Virus record (IMG/VR): IMGVR_UViG_3300028027_000075 | Coordinates: 1 to 50,741 of that record | Length of the DNA: 50,741 bases | From: a virus | Strand: one strand, 5' to 3' | Shown: positions 6,483-13,715 of the stretch, piece by piece | Numbering within the stretch: position 1 is the first letter of the stretch | Layout of the letters: each line of letters begins with the position of its first letter | Position numbers and translations under genes: made by a program | The notes under the pieces: model-generated | What the model was told of the DNA's origin: nothing | The model's input: only the letters and a program-made list of their open reading frames with translations | The model's database searches: none

Positions 6483-6490
6483 TAAATTTG
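6483..6490 (+). promoter_or_regulatory. Bacteroidetes-type -7 element TAAATTTG
   Basis: TAAATTTG fits the TAnnTTTG consensus and lies 26 bases before the ATG of the HNH gene, directly after a strong terminator. A clear -33 TTG is not seen. It implies the HNH gene is transcribed as its own unit. Confidence 0.5.
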
Positions 6491-6516
6491 TACCATAACC
6501 ATAAATAAAAACAAAC

Positions 6517-7026
6517 ATGGAACAAGTTAAGAAATGCTTTAAGTGCAATATATCTAAATCTCTATCTGATTTTTATAAACATAAAAAAATGGCTGATGGC
6601 TACTTAAACAAGTGTAAGGAGTGTAATAAAAAAGATGTTAAAAATAATTATTTAGAAAAGTCAAATGATATTAACTTCATGGAAAAAGAAAGAGCCAGGA
6701 ATCGTGAAAAGTATTATAGATTAAGCTATAAAGAATCACAAAAAAATTGGGATAAAGATAAAGAATGGAAAAAAAGCAGTGCGTACAAAAATTTAAGAAA
6801 AAAGTTTAAAGAAGTTCCTGACACGCATCATTTACACCACTGGAATTATAATGATGAATATATAAGAGACATAATAGTTATCGAGAGATTCAATCACAGA
6901 AGAGCTCATAACTTTATAGTTGTCGATGTAGAGAAGAAAATTTTTAAAACACTAGAAGGAGATTTTTTAGACACAAAAGAAAAGCATATGTTACACTTAA
7001 TCAAAAACGGAATATCTTTTGAATAA
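6517..7026 (+). CDS. free-standing HNH endonuclease with N-terminal zinc finger
   Basis: 169 residues. The N-terminal zinc ribbon (C7, C10, C33, C36) has the pattern seen in phage HNH proteins. A basic linker follows. The nuclease core lies around residues 103-131 (HHLHHWNYN ... NHRRAHNF), giving the His and Asn metal ligands of the beta-beta-alpha metal fold. It would nick or cut DNA at a homing site. The gene is bracketed by a strong terminator and a promoter-like element and lies between two recombination genes, so it looks like an inserted homing gene. Confidence 0.8.
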   Translation: MEQVKKCFKCNISKSLSDFYKHKKMADGYLNKCKECNKKDVKNNYLEKSNDINFMEKERARNREKYYRLSYKESQKNWDKDKEWKKSSAYKNLRKKFKEVPDTHHLHHWNYNDEYIRDIIVIERFNHRRAHNFIVVDVEKKIFKTLEGDFLDTKEKHMLHLIKNGISFE

Positions 7027-7066
7027 AGTTAATTATAAACAATTAAACAATTAAAACTTAAATATT

Positions 7067-7675
7067 ATGGCAGTTAAAAAAGAAACATCTCAAGAATTAA
7101 CATTCCAAGAAAAACTATCTAACATTCAATTTGAATTAAAATCTCCTAAGTCTCAATACAATGCTTTTGGAAAATATAAATTCAGAAATTGCGAAGACAT
7201 TCTTGAATCTGTTAAACCTTTATTGAATCAAAATAAATTATGTATGTCTATATCTGATGACATCGTAGAAGTAGGTGGTAGAATATATGTTAAGGCAACC
7301 GTTAGAATCTACGATAATACTTGCGAGGAAATGTCTACTGCATTCGCAAGAGAAGAAGAGAATAAGAAAGGAATGGACTCAGCACAATTAACTGGTGCTA
7401 CATCATCATACGCTAGAAAGTATGCGTTGAATGGTATGTTCTTAATTGATGATACTAAAGACTCTGATGCTACTAACACGCATGGTAAAGAGTTAGAGAA
7501 ACCATCTGCTCCAGTAAGGTCTAAAATATCTGACTTAAACAAAGTTAAGACTGCATTAGAAAACAACAGAGAAGCTGTCTTATCTCAATTAAGAACAAGC
7601 TATACTATGACATTAGAAGAAGCAAAATATATTGGTCTTACAGAAGAAGAGATTAAAAAACAAGCAGTTAAATAA
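7067..7675 (+). CDS. erf: ERF-family single-strand annealing recombinase
   Basis: 202 residues. The core (about 15-130) shows the ERF family layout: EKLSNIQFELKSPKSQYNAF ... YKFRNCEDILESVKPLL, then the conserved QLTGATSSYARKYALNGMF and DDTKDSD. Proteins of this family anneal complementary single strands and circularise or recombine phage genomes, working with SSB. The C-terminal third is variable and helical. It lies downstream of SSB, from which it is split by the HNH gene. A perfect-stem terminator follows it. Confidence 0.85.
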   Translation: MAVKKETSQELTFQEKLSNIQFELKSPKSQYNAFGKYKFRNCEDILESVKPLLNQNKLCMSISDDIVEVGGRIYVKATVRIYDNTCEEMSTAFAREEENKKGMDSAQLTGATSSYARKYALNGMFLIDDTKDSDATNTHGKELEKPSAPVRSKISDLNKVKTALENNREAVLSQLRTSYTMTLEEAKYIGLTEEEIKKQAVK

Positions 7676-7687
7676 TTAAACATTATA

Positions 7688-7715
7688 GGGTTGGTTTATC
7701 ACAATCAACCCTTTT
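7688..7715 (+). terminator. terminator after the ERF gene
   Basis: GGGTTG (7688-7693) pairs with CAACCC (7706-7711), followed by TTTT. Read-through to the next gene would be partial, given the short T run. Confidence 0.7.
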
Positions 7716-7729
7716 AAAAATTAAAACTT

Positions 7730-8002
7730 ATGACAGTATACAACAAAGACTTCGGATTTAGTTCATTAGATATTGAGAACTGCAATACATTGAAAGAATT
7801 AAAAGATTACAAATATAAAAACTACCAAACAATCTCTAAACTTGAATTGAGAGAACAAGACAAGATCAAGTCATCAAGAGAAGGTAATGATTTAGAAAAT
7901 GAATTTCAGTACATAAAAATCAAGAAGGCTTTGATAAGTATGAGACTATTAGATAAGATAATAGAGCACCAAATTGAAAATATCAATAACAATATAATTT
8001 AA
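7730..8002 (+). CDS. hypothetical charged helical protein
   Basis: 90 residues, rich in K, E and I, predicted almost fully helical (NTLKELKDYKYKNYQTISKL, LRLLDKIIEHQIENINN-like end). It may form a coiled coil. It lies six bases before the exonuclease gene and is probably co-transcribed with it. No family recognised. Confidence 0.65.
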   Translation: MTVYNKDFGFSSLDIENCNTLKELKDYKYKNYQTISKLELREQDKIKSSREGNDLENEFQYIKIKKALISMRLLDKIIEHQIENINNNII

Positions 8003-8007
8003 TTATT

Positions 8008-8718
8008 ATGGAAACTGTGTGTTTAATTGACGCTGATAGCTTGGTCTACAAAAATATAGAAGACCTCAATGAATATAAAGATAGGATTGATGAGATAATG
8101 TCTCAGATAATACACGAGACTGGAGCTACTCATTATAGAGTTTTTCTTGAGACACCTGGTAACTATACTTTTAGAAAAGCATTATTCACTGACTACAAAG
8201 CCAATAGGGTCAACAAAGAACTTCCGTTTAACTTTAAAGAGATTAAAGATTATATGATTGAGGTTTACAATCCACTGTTAAGCATTGGAGTAGAGACCGA
8301 TGATACTATAATAAGCACAGTTAAATACCTTAATGAAAACTACCCACTAACTGAAGTTATAATAGCTGCAAACGACAAGGATTATCAAACATTCCCAATA
8401 ACTTATTATGATTTATATTATGCACGTTTCGCAGAGATTAAAACTATATCTAAAGAGGAAGCTGATTTCAACTTCTGGCTTCAGATGGCAATGGGAGATG
8501 GAGCAGATAATGTCAAGGCTATACCTAACATTGGAAAGGTTAAGGCAGGTAAGATGCTAAAGGACTCTACAAACCTATTTAAAACGGTTTACAGACACTA
8601 CTACATACATTATGGTAGAAAGTCTAGGGAAATGTTTTTCAAGGCTTATACGCTCTTAAAATTGAGAGACAATGTAAAGCCATGTAGAAAGTTTGATGAA
8701 GCTATATTCTCTGAGTAA
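8008..8718 (+). CDS. 5'-3' exonuclease, FEN/T5-type PIN domain
   Basis: 236 residues. The catalytic N-terminus has LIDADSLVY (Asp8, Asp10). Further metal ligands are at ETDDTI (96-101) and ANDKDYQ (121-127). The helix-3-turn-helix DNA-binding motif is GDGADNVKAIPNIGKVKAG (163-181), matching the GDxxDNxPGxxGIGxKTA pattern of FEN nucleases. It would remove RNA primers and flaps during phage replication. Length fits phage FEN proteins without the polymerase part. It overlaps the next gene by one base. Confidence 0.85.
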   Translation: METVCLIDADSLVYKNIEDLNEYKDRIDEIMSQIIHETGATHYRVFLETPGNYTFRKALFTDYKANRVNKELPFNFKEIKDYMIEVYNPLLSIGVETDDTIISTVKYLNENYPLTEVIIAANDKDYQTFPITYYDLYYARFAEIKTISKEEADFNFWLQMAMGDGADNVKAIPNIGKVKAGKMLKDSTNLFKTVYRHYYIHYGRKSREMFFKAYTLLKLRDNVKPCRKFDEAIFSE

Positions 8719-9026
8719 TGGCAAAAAGAAGAGCCAAAGTGGTCTTCTCCCCTAATGAAGAAGATATTGAAACCATTATGTTTGTAATTGAAAATGTAAT
8801 GGTTGGTTTTTCTCCAGAGAGAGTAGATAATTACAGAGATGCTTATTATTTAGCACGAACAAATTTAAAGAACTTTGATTGTAACTATGCAAGAATAGAT
8901 ACCACAAAGAAAGATACGCCTAGAAATAGAGTTGTATTCAGCGAAGAAGATGTATGGAAAGAATTACTTAAGAATTATAAAATTATAAAAGAAAAATGGA
9001 TTACAAACACGTCAAAGAAACAATAG
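8718..9026 (+). CDS. hypothetical basic protein
   Basis: 102 residues, starting MAKRRAKVVFSPNEEDIETI and ending KWITNTSKKQ. Mostly helical, with basic ends that could contact nucleic acid. It begins inside the exonuclease stop (TAATG) and overlaps the DnaA-like gene by 31 bases, so it is firmly part of the replication operon. No family recognised. Confidence 0.65.
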   Translation: MAKRRAKVVFSPNEEDIETIMFVIENVMVGFSPERVDNYRDAYYLARTNLKNFDCNYARIDTTKKDTPRNRVVFSEEDVWKELLKNYKIIKEKWITNTSKKQ

Positions 9027-9400
9027 AAAGTTATTTTGGAATAGATGATATATTCTCAAAATCAAGAGAGAGAAACTTTATAGAAGCAAGAGGATTCTTC
9101 AATAAAATCCTATATGATTCAGGACTTACTCAACAACAAGTATCTGATATATCTAAGATGAATAGGACAACAGTTCTGTTCTCACTAAACAATACAAACA
9201 ACCTAATAGAATTATATGAGCCATATAGGACTCAATACGAAGAGATAGTTAAGTCACTTGATGATGATGACTTCTCAATTAGAACAGTTGAACTAAGGTC
9301 TGTTCTTAAATCTAAGAAAGGGATATTGAACATAGAGTCAGACTTAATCAATTGGTTTTCTAAATACCACGCAAACATTCAGTCAAATGATGTTAATTAA
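8996..9400 (+). CDS. protein with DnaA domain IV-like helix-turn-helix
   Basis: 134 residues. The region from about residue 9 to 70 (IESYFGIDDIFSKSRERNFI, then GLTQQQVSDISKMNRTTVLF) resembles the DNA-binding domain IV of DnaA, which reads V..YF.I...D..S..R...I...R....L......S...IG...GRDHTTVLHA. The AAA+ part of DnaA is absent. A stand-alone domain IV could mark an origin or compete with host DnaA. The match is by pattern only. The strong overlap with the upstream gene supports co-expression with replication proteins. Confidence 0.6.
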   Translation: MDYKHVKETIESYFGIDDIFSKSRERNFIEARGFFNKILYDSGLTQQQVSDISKMNRTTVLFSLNNTNNLIELYEPYRTQYEEIVKSLDDDDFSIRTVELRSVLKSKKGILNIESDLINWFSKYHANIQSNDVN

Positions 9401-9569
9401 AGACTTACTATTCTTTGTTTATGTATATGCAATTATGTTCTTGATAGTATCTTTTTTTATCACAATCAACATTGCGTTAACAGATAGTCTTGATAAGTTA
9501 TTATTTGCACTATGTGTTCAGGCAAAGGCATTAATTATTGCTTTGTGTTTAAATAGATTTTTATTTTAA
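9387..9569 (+). CDS. small membrane protein
   Basis: 60 residues with two hydrophobic segments (about 6-30 and 40-58), separated by a short polar loop (TDSLDK). It overlaps the end of the DnaA-like gene. Probably a two-pass inner-membrane protein. A holin-like role is possible by topology only. It is the last gene before a promoter and a structured RNA. Confidence 0.55.
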   Translation: MMLIKDLLFFVYVYAIMFLIVSFFITINIALTDSLDKLLFALCVQAKALIIALCLNRFLF

Positions 9570-9580
9570 AAATATTTTTG

Positions 9581-9588
9581 TATATTTG
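9581..9588 (+). promoter_or_regulatory. Bacteroidetes-type -7 element TATATTTG
   Basis: TATATTTG matches TAnnTTTG exactly and is embedded in a T-rich stretch. The predicted transcript would start near 9594, just before the structured RNA. Only this element lies between the membrane-protein gene and that RNA. Confidence 0.6.
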
Positions 9589-9593
9589 CAATG

Positions 9594-9700
9594 TTATTTG
9601 AGGTGAGAGACAAATAACTATATATCGGAAAATTAATAAACAATCTCTTAGATTGAAGGCATCTCTCACACAACTGCCTGATTTCTAAGGGATTTTTTGT
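9594..9700 (+). ncRNA. compact structured RNA with pseudoknot potential and terminator end
   Basis: A long stem AATCTCTTAGA (9642-9652) / TCTAAGGGATT (9684-9694) has 11 pairs including one G-T and runs into TTTTTT, as in a terminator. Inside it AGGCA/TGCCT (9657-9661/9675-9679) forms a second stem. Its loop contains TCTCTCAC (9662-9669), fully complementary to the upstream GTGAGAGA (9603-9610). The loop pairing makes a pseudoknot, or a switch between two folds. With the promoter just upstream this is a roughly 105-base transcription unit: a small RNA, or a leader controlling the gene at 9719. No known RNA family is recognised. Confidence 0.65.
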
Positions 9701-9718
9701 TTTAAAAAATATAATAAA

Positions 9719-9955
9719 ATGATTGTAGAAAACCACAGAAACGCTTTCCCAGAAATTATTGAGTCAATTTTAATGTTAGCAAGACCAAATGATATAGATT
9801 GTATTTTTTCTATTAAAAACCACGAAGGTAGTTTGGAATTAATTTTTAAAGAAATGCCTGATTCAGACTTCGTCAACTTAATAAAATCTATTTGGTTTTA
9901 TTCAGAACAAAACGAAAACTATTCTTTAAGTGTACTAACCACTCTTGATTTTTAA
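9719..9955 (+). CDS. hypothetical 78-aa protein
   Basis: 78 residues, acidic, alpha/beta (NAFPEIIESILMLARPNDID, EGSLELIFKEMPDSDFVNLI). It begins shortly after the U-tract of the structured RNA, so its expression may depend on read-through of that element. No motif or family recognised. Confidence 0.6.
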   Translation: MIVENHRNAFPEIIESILMLARPNDIDCIFSIKNHEGSLELIFKEMPDSDFVNLIKSIWFYSEQNENYSLSVLTTLDF

Positions 9956-10010
9956 TAAAAAAACCATTAAATAAAGTTTTGTTTGTTTTAGTAAAAAACA
10001 TTCATCAATT

Positions 10011-10247
10011 ATGGCAAATGTCAAATTAATTTTTCAGGGAACTGAAAACACTGGAACAAATGAAGTGGAATTACAATGCTATTCTACTTCATACAACAAT
10101 ATTTATATATCAATTAAAGATTATGAATGTGGTCACGATTATTCTGTTCAACATATTTGTTTAGATAAAGAAACAGCCATAAAACTACATCGTGAATTAA
10201 AAAAACATATTTCTTTTTTAGAAAGCGAAGGAGGTCAAAATGGCTAA
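10011..10247 (+). CDS. hypothetical 78-aa protein
   Basis: 78 residues, with a beta-rich first half (VKLIFQGTENTGTNEVELQC) and a helix at the end (ETAIKLHRELKKHISFLESE). Its last codons overlap the start of the replication-initiator gene by eight bases. No family recognised. The pattern of strands followed by a long helix is typical of small regulators, but that is not evidence of function. Confidence 0.6.
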   Translation: MANVKLIFQGTENTGTNEVELQCYSTSYNNIYISIKDYECGHDYSVQHICLDKETAIKLHRELKKHISFLESEGGQNG

Positions 10248-11016
10248 AGATTTACCATACTTTAAGTTCTTTTGCTCAGAGTGGAGTGATGGAGATATTA
10301 CACTAGAGTCTTACGAAGTTCAAGGTTTATTTATAAATATTTGCTCGTATTATTGGAGTAATAACTGTGAAATGACATTTACAAAACTAAAAAAGAAGTT
10401 TAAAGACAGCGATTTTTTACTTGAAGAACTCATATATTCAGGAGCAATAAAAGTTGTTGATGACATTGTCTGCATTAACTTTTTAAACGAGCAACTAACT
10501 GAGAGAGAGTATAGTTCGACTCAGAGAAGTAAGGCAGGTAAAGCATCGGCAGAAGCAAGGAAGTTAACGAAGTCTCAACACGAGTTCAACGAGAGTTCAA
10601 CGGAAATTCAACATGTGTTAAATTCTCGTTCAACGGAAAGTCAACTATTAAGAGAAGAGAAGATAAGAGAAGAGAAGATAAGAGAAGAGAAGATAAGAGA
10701 AGAGGAAACCAAAGAAGATAATCATCTGTTTAATGAGTTCTGGAATCTGTATGATAAAAAGGTTGGGAGTAAATCTAAGATAGAGAAAAAGTTTAATGGT
10801 TTAAAATTAGATATTCAAAACAAAGTAATAGAGACATTACCATTATTCTTGAAACAATTCTCAGATAAGAAATACCAACCATATCCAGAAACTTATTTAA
10901 ACAATGAAAGATGGAATGATGAGTTAGGTAATTTGGTTAATACTTCAAAAGAAAGTTTACCTTCAAACGTATATAGAAACAGTAGCGGATTATTAAAAAT
11001 GAAAACCCCATTTTAA
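10240..11016 (+). CDS. phage replication initiator, Lin1244/DUF4373-like
   Basis: 258 residues. The N-terminal domain (about 1-90: YFKFFCSEWSDGDITLESYE, VQGLFINICSYYWSNNCEMT) matches the winged-helix N-terminal domain of phage replisome organisers (Lin1244/Lin1753-like). A low-complexity linker (about 95-160) includes repeated KIREE units. The C-terminal domain has FWNLYDKKVGSKSKIEKKF and PYPETYLNNERW, the common end of DnaD/phage O-type proteins that recruit the helicase. The DNA for the linker holds a periodic repeat array, so the gene may contain the origin, as in lambda O. The primase-helicase gene follows directly. Confidence 0.75.
   Translation: MAKDLPYFKFFCSEWSDGDITLESYEVQGLFINICSYYWSNNCEMTFTKLKKKFKDSDFLLEELIYSGAIKVVDDIVCINFLNEQLTEREYSSTQRSKAGKASAEARKLTKSQHEFNESSTEIQHVLNSRSTESQLLREEKIREEKIREEKIREEETKEDNHLFNEFWNLYDKKVGSKSKIEKKFNGLKLDIQNKVIETLPLFLKQFSDKKYQPYPETYLNNERWNDELGNLVNTSKESLPSNVYRNSSGLLKMKTPF
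10564..10645 (+). repeat. 11-bp-phased TCAAC iteron array, candidate replication origin
   Basis: TCAAC (TTAAC in the first) occurs at 10564, 10575, 10586, 10597, 10608, 10630 and 10641, steps of exactly 11 bases with one missing phase at 10619. Three copies extend to GTTCAACG. Eleven is not a multiple of three, so the period is not caused by a protein repeat. One copy per helical turn on the same DNA face is typical of initiator binding sites. It lies within the initiator's linker, as origins of lambdoid and lactococcal phages do. Confidence 0.6.
10651..10705 (+). repeat. 15-bp tandem repeat, 3.7 copies
   Basis: AGAGAAGAGAAGATA repeats at 10651, 10666 and 10681, with a partial fourth copy from 10696. 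It encodes the repeated REEKI motif in frame. It is an all-purine run apart from one T per unit and lies immediately after the TCAAC array. It may help strand opening at an origin, or may simply be a slippage expansion. Confidence 0.8.
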
Positions 11017-11018
11017 TT

Positions 11019-12812
11019 ATGAATAGATTTATTGATTGGAACACTTTAGATTTTAAAAAGTCTAGTGGTACAGAGAAATTAAGATGTCCTTCTTGTGATA
11101 GTACTAGATCAGATAAGAAAGATAAGAGCTTGGTTGTTAATCATACTGGTGGTTTTGCAAAATGTTTTTACTGTGAAAATCTATCGTTTAGAGAAAATGT
11201 AACCAAGATAATTGACAATTCTTACACACTGCCTTCTCAAGACTGGGTAAACCATACTAAATTATCAGATGTGATTGTTAAATTCTTAGAGTCAAGAGGC
11301 ATATCTCAAAGAACAGCTAATGAATTAGGTTTAACAGAAGAAGACTGGTATCAGCCTACTGCGTCTAAGAATAGATTGAATATTGTGTTTAATTATTTTG
11401 AAGGAGATGTGGTTGTAAATAAAAAATACAGAACATCTGACAAATTATTCACTCAGTCAGCAAATGGTAAATCAATTTTCTACAACATAAACTCAGTAAT
11501 AAATGAGAAGGAATGTTACATAGTTGAAGGAGAGTTTGATGTGTTAGCTGTTCATCAGGTTGGAATAAAGAATGTCATATCAGTTCCGAATGGCGCAAAT
11601 GACAATGATAAGTATTGGTTAAACTCAGAGAAGTATCTAAAGAATGTAGAGAAGTTCTATATAGCTACTGATAATGACGAGAAGGGAAATGATTTAGCTG
11701 ATAAGATTGCGCAAAGACTGGGTAGATGGAGATGTGAAAGGATTAATTTCAATGGCAAGGATGCTAATGACGATTTAATAAACAACTGTTTACTACAATC
11801 TCTTGGAAATAGAACATCATATCCAGTTGCAGGAACTCACTTAGTAAATGATTTAATAGAGGATATTAAAGATCTTTATGATAATGGCTTTCCTGATACT
11901 ATATACCCTAAACATAAATGCTTTGGAGAATTAAAAAAAGTGTTCTCTGTAATGAGGGGTCACTTAGTTGTAGGCACTGGGATACCGTCTCATGGTAAAA
12001 GTAATTTTACAGAATGGTATGTGCTGAATCTAATATCTGATTACAATATGAAAGCTTCGTTCTATTCTCCAGAACACCATCCGTTTAGTTTACACCATGC
12101 GACCTTCATACAGAAGGTTTACGGCAAGAACTTTTTTAAAGAGTATGATGGAGTGCCTAGAGTAACAAAAGACGAAATAGAGAGGTATAAAGAGTGGGCT
12201 AACGATAAGATATACTTAACAGCTCCAGACAATAGTCAATCTCCAAATTGGAGTTGGTTATTAGAAAGATTTAAAGAGCAGATGTTTTGTTACGGTATTG
12301 ACATATTTGTTATTGATGCTTTTAATAAGTTAGAGTTTGATAAAGGCGGAAATAAATTAGAACAAATTAACGAGGTCCTTACAAAACTAACTACATTTGC
12401 TCAAATGAATAACGTAATGATATTCTTAATTGCGCATCCAACAAAGATGAAGAAGAGTGAGTCTGGGATTTACGATTCTCCTACGCTTTACGATGTTAGT
12501 GGATCTGCTGACTTTAGAAACCAAACTCACGATGGGTATTGCATCTATAGAAACTTTGATAATGGTAGTGATGGAGACTTTACTACATTTACAAACCTAA
12601 AGACTAAGATGAGTTTTCAAGGAGAGATTGGGGCATTTACTGAATTTGAATATGATATTCCATCAGGCAGGTATTATGAGAGAGGAACAGGATGTCCTAC
12701 TCATTGCTTAATTGATAAACAAAACCATTTTGAAGAAGAAATAATAACAGAAACAAAGTTACCATTCATTAGTCCATTAGATGCTTTTGATGTTAACGAT
12801 ATTCCATTTTAA
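11019..12812 (+). CDS. bifunctional primase-helicase, T7 gp4-like
   Basis: 597 residues. A zinc ribbon has C23, C26, C49, C52 (CPSC...CFYC). The TOPRIM primase domain has Glu170 (IVEGEFD) and TDND (217-220). A linker leads to the RecA-like DnaB-type helicase, with Walker A GIPSHGKSN (321-329), Walker B IFVID (429-433) and FLIAHPTKM further on. This domain order is that of T7 gp4 and Twinkle. It would unwind DNA 5' to 3' as a hexamer and make primers for lagging-strand synthesis. It starts two bases after the initiator gene. Confidence 0.9.
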   Translation: MNRFIDWNTLDFKKSSGTEKLRCPSCDSTRSDKKDKSLVVNHTGGFAKCFYCENLSFRENVTKIIDNSYTLPSQDWVNHTKLSDVIVKFLESRGISQRTANELGLTEEDWYQPTASKNRLNIVFNYFEGDVVVNKKYRTSDKLFTQSANGKSIFYNINSVINEKECYIVEGEFDVLAVHQVGIKNVISVPNGANDNDKYWLNSEKYLKNVEKFYIATDNDEKGNDLADKIAQRLGRWRCERINFNGKDANDDLINNCLLQSLGNRTSYPVAGTHLVNDLIEDIKDLYDNGFPDTIYPKHKCFGELKKVFSVMRGHLVVGTGIPSHGKSNFTEWYVLNLISDYNMKASFYSPEHHPFSLHHATFIQKVYGKNFFKEYDGVPRVTKDEIERYKEWANDKIYLTAPDNSQSPNWSWLLERFKEQMFCYGIDIFVIDAFNKLEFDKGGNKLEQINEVLTKLTTFAQMNNVMIFLIAHPTKMKKSESGIYDSPTLYDVSGSADFRNQTHDGYCIYRNFDNGSDGDFTTFTNLKTKMSFQGEIGAFTEFEYDIPSGRYYERGTGCPTHCLIDKQNHFEEEIITETKLPFISPLDAFDVNDIPF

Positions 12813-12822
12813 ATTAAATATT

Positions 12823-13281
12823 ATGAAACAACAACCTAAACTTTCAAACATCTGTATTAAATGTGGTGTAGATTTATATGCTACAGAAGATAAATTTATC
12901 TGTCAAAAACATCCTAAAGAATGTAAAGGTATTTATCTTTCAGAAGAAACTCTATTAACACATGCAGCTGAACAAAAACAACATCTTATTGATATGATGA
13001 AATCAGATGAAGAATTGGGATTGTATGAAGAATCTAAACAAGAAACCACTCTTGAAGAAGCTGCTGAAAGGTTCTATCATTTAGGTATATGGACAGAAAA
13101 AGAATCCTTAATAAGAAGATTAGCATTTATTAATGGTGCTATTTACCAAGCTAAAAGAAGTTATAGCGATAAAGATATGAAGTCATTTGGAGACTGGTGT
13201 AGAAATGGACTTTTGAATACTGAGTATGGAGTTGAAAAATTAGATGTTCATTTAGAACAATGGAAACAATTTAAAAAATAA
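12823..13281 (+). CDS. hypothetical zinc-ribbon protein
   Basis: 152 residues from ATG 12823, chosen because it follows the leader AAATTAAATATT. An upstream ATG at 12781 would lie inside the helicase gene. Residues 9-30 carry CIKC ... CQKHPKEC, a likely single zinc site. The remainder is helical (LEEAAERFYHLGIWTEKESL) and ends KFKK-like. The C-terminal part resembles small helical phage proteins found with replication genes. No function can be named. Confidence 0.65.
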   Translation: MKQQPKLSNICIKCGVDLYATEDKFICQKHPKECKGIYLSEETLLTHAAEQKQHLIDMMKSDEELGLYEESKQETTLEEAAERFYHLGIWTEKESLIRRLAFINGAIYQAKRSYSDKDMKSFGDWCRNGLLNTEYGVEKLDVHLEQWKQFKK

Positions 13282-13286
13282 AAGTT

Positions 13287-13697
13287 ATGGAATCATCATT
13301 AGAAAAATTATCGTCTCAAGAATTGAGCGATGTTGTAATACAAAGCCTTTCGTTATCAGTATCTCTATTAGAGAGATTTGAAATTATGAATAAAAATGGA
13401 CTACTAGTTCAGAAAGCAAAGCAGTCTTTAAACACAGTGATACCTCACATCGAGGAGTATGTTAGTAAACTCATAACTCCTAAAGATAAAGATGAAGAGG
13501 AGCACATGAAGAAAGGTGCTACTGTTGTTAATGAATTATGTACAAGGATAGAGAGTTCTTTACAAGGAACTAATGTCTTAGATATTTCTGCAAGGAAAGA
13601 TATTCTTAAAGAGATTATAGATGAGACTACGCTCACAAAGCCAAAGAAAACCAAACTGTATGAACTTATTCGTGATTCTGGCATCTTAGAATATTAA
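13287..13697 (+). CDS. hypothetical helical protein
   Basis: 136 residues, predicted entirely helical (LSDVVIQSLSLSVSLLERFE, then HIEEYVSKLITPKDKDEEE). No metal, membrane or nucleotide motif. It lies five bases after the zinc-ribbon gene and 18 before the methyltransferase gene, within the same operon. Could be a small oligomeric accessory protein. Confidence 0.65.
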   Translation: MESSLEKLSSQELSDVVIQSLSLSVSLLERFEIMNKNGLLVQKAKQSLNTVIPHIEEYVSKLITPKDKDEEEHMKKGATVVNELCTRIESSLQGTNVLDISARKDILKEIIDETTLTKPKKTKLYELIRDSGILEY

Positions 13698-13715
13698 TAA
13701 ATTAAAAAATAAATT

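Noticed and set aside
10651-10705. CRISPR-like repeat
   Set aside because: The 15-base units are directly tandem with no spacers, so this is a simple tandem repeat. No CRISPR array is seen anywhere in the window.
12781-12822. Upstream ATG extending the zinc-ribbon gene by 14 codons
   Set aside because: It lies inside the end of the primase-helicase gene. ATG 12823 has the usual AT-rich leader and gives a normal N-terminus.
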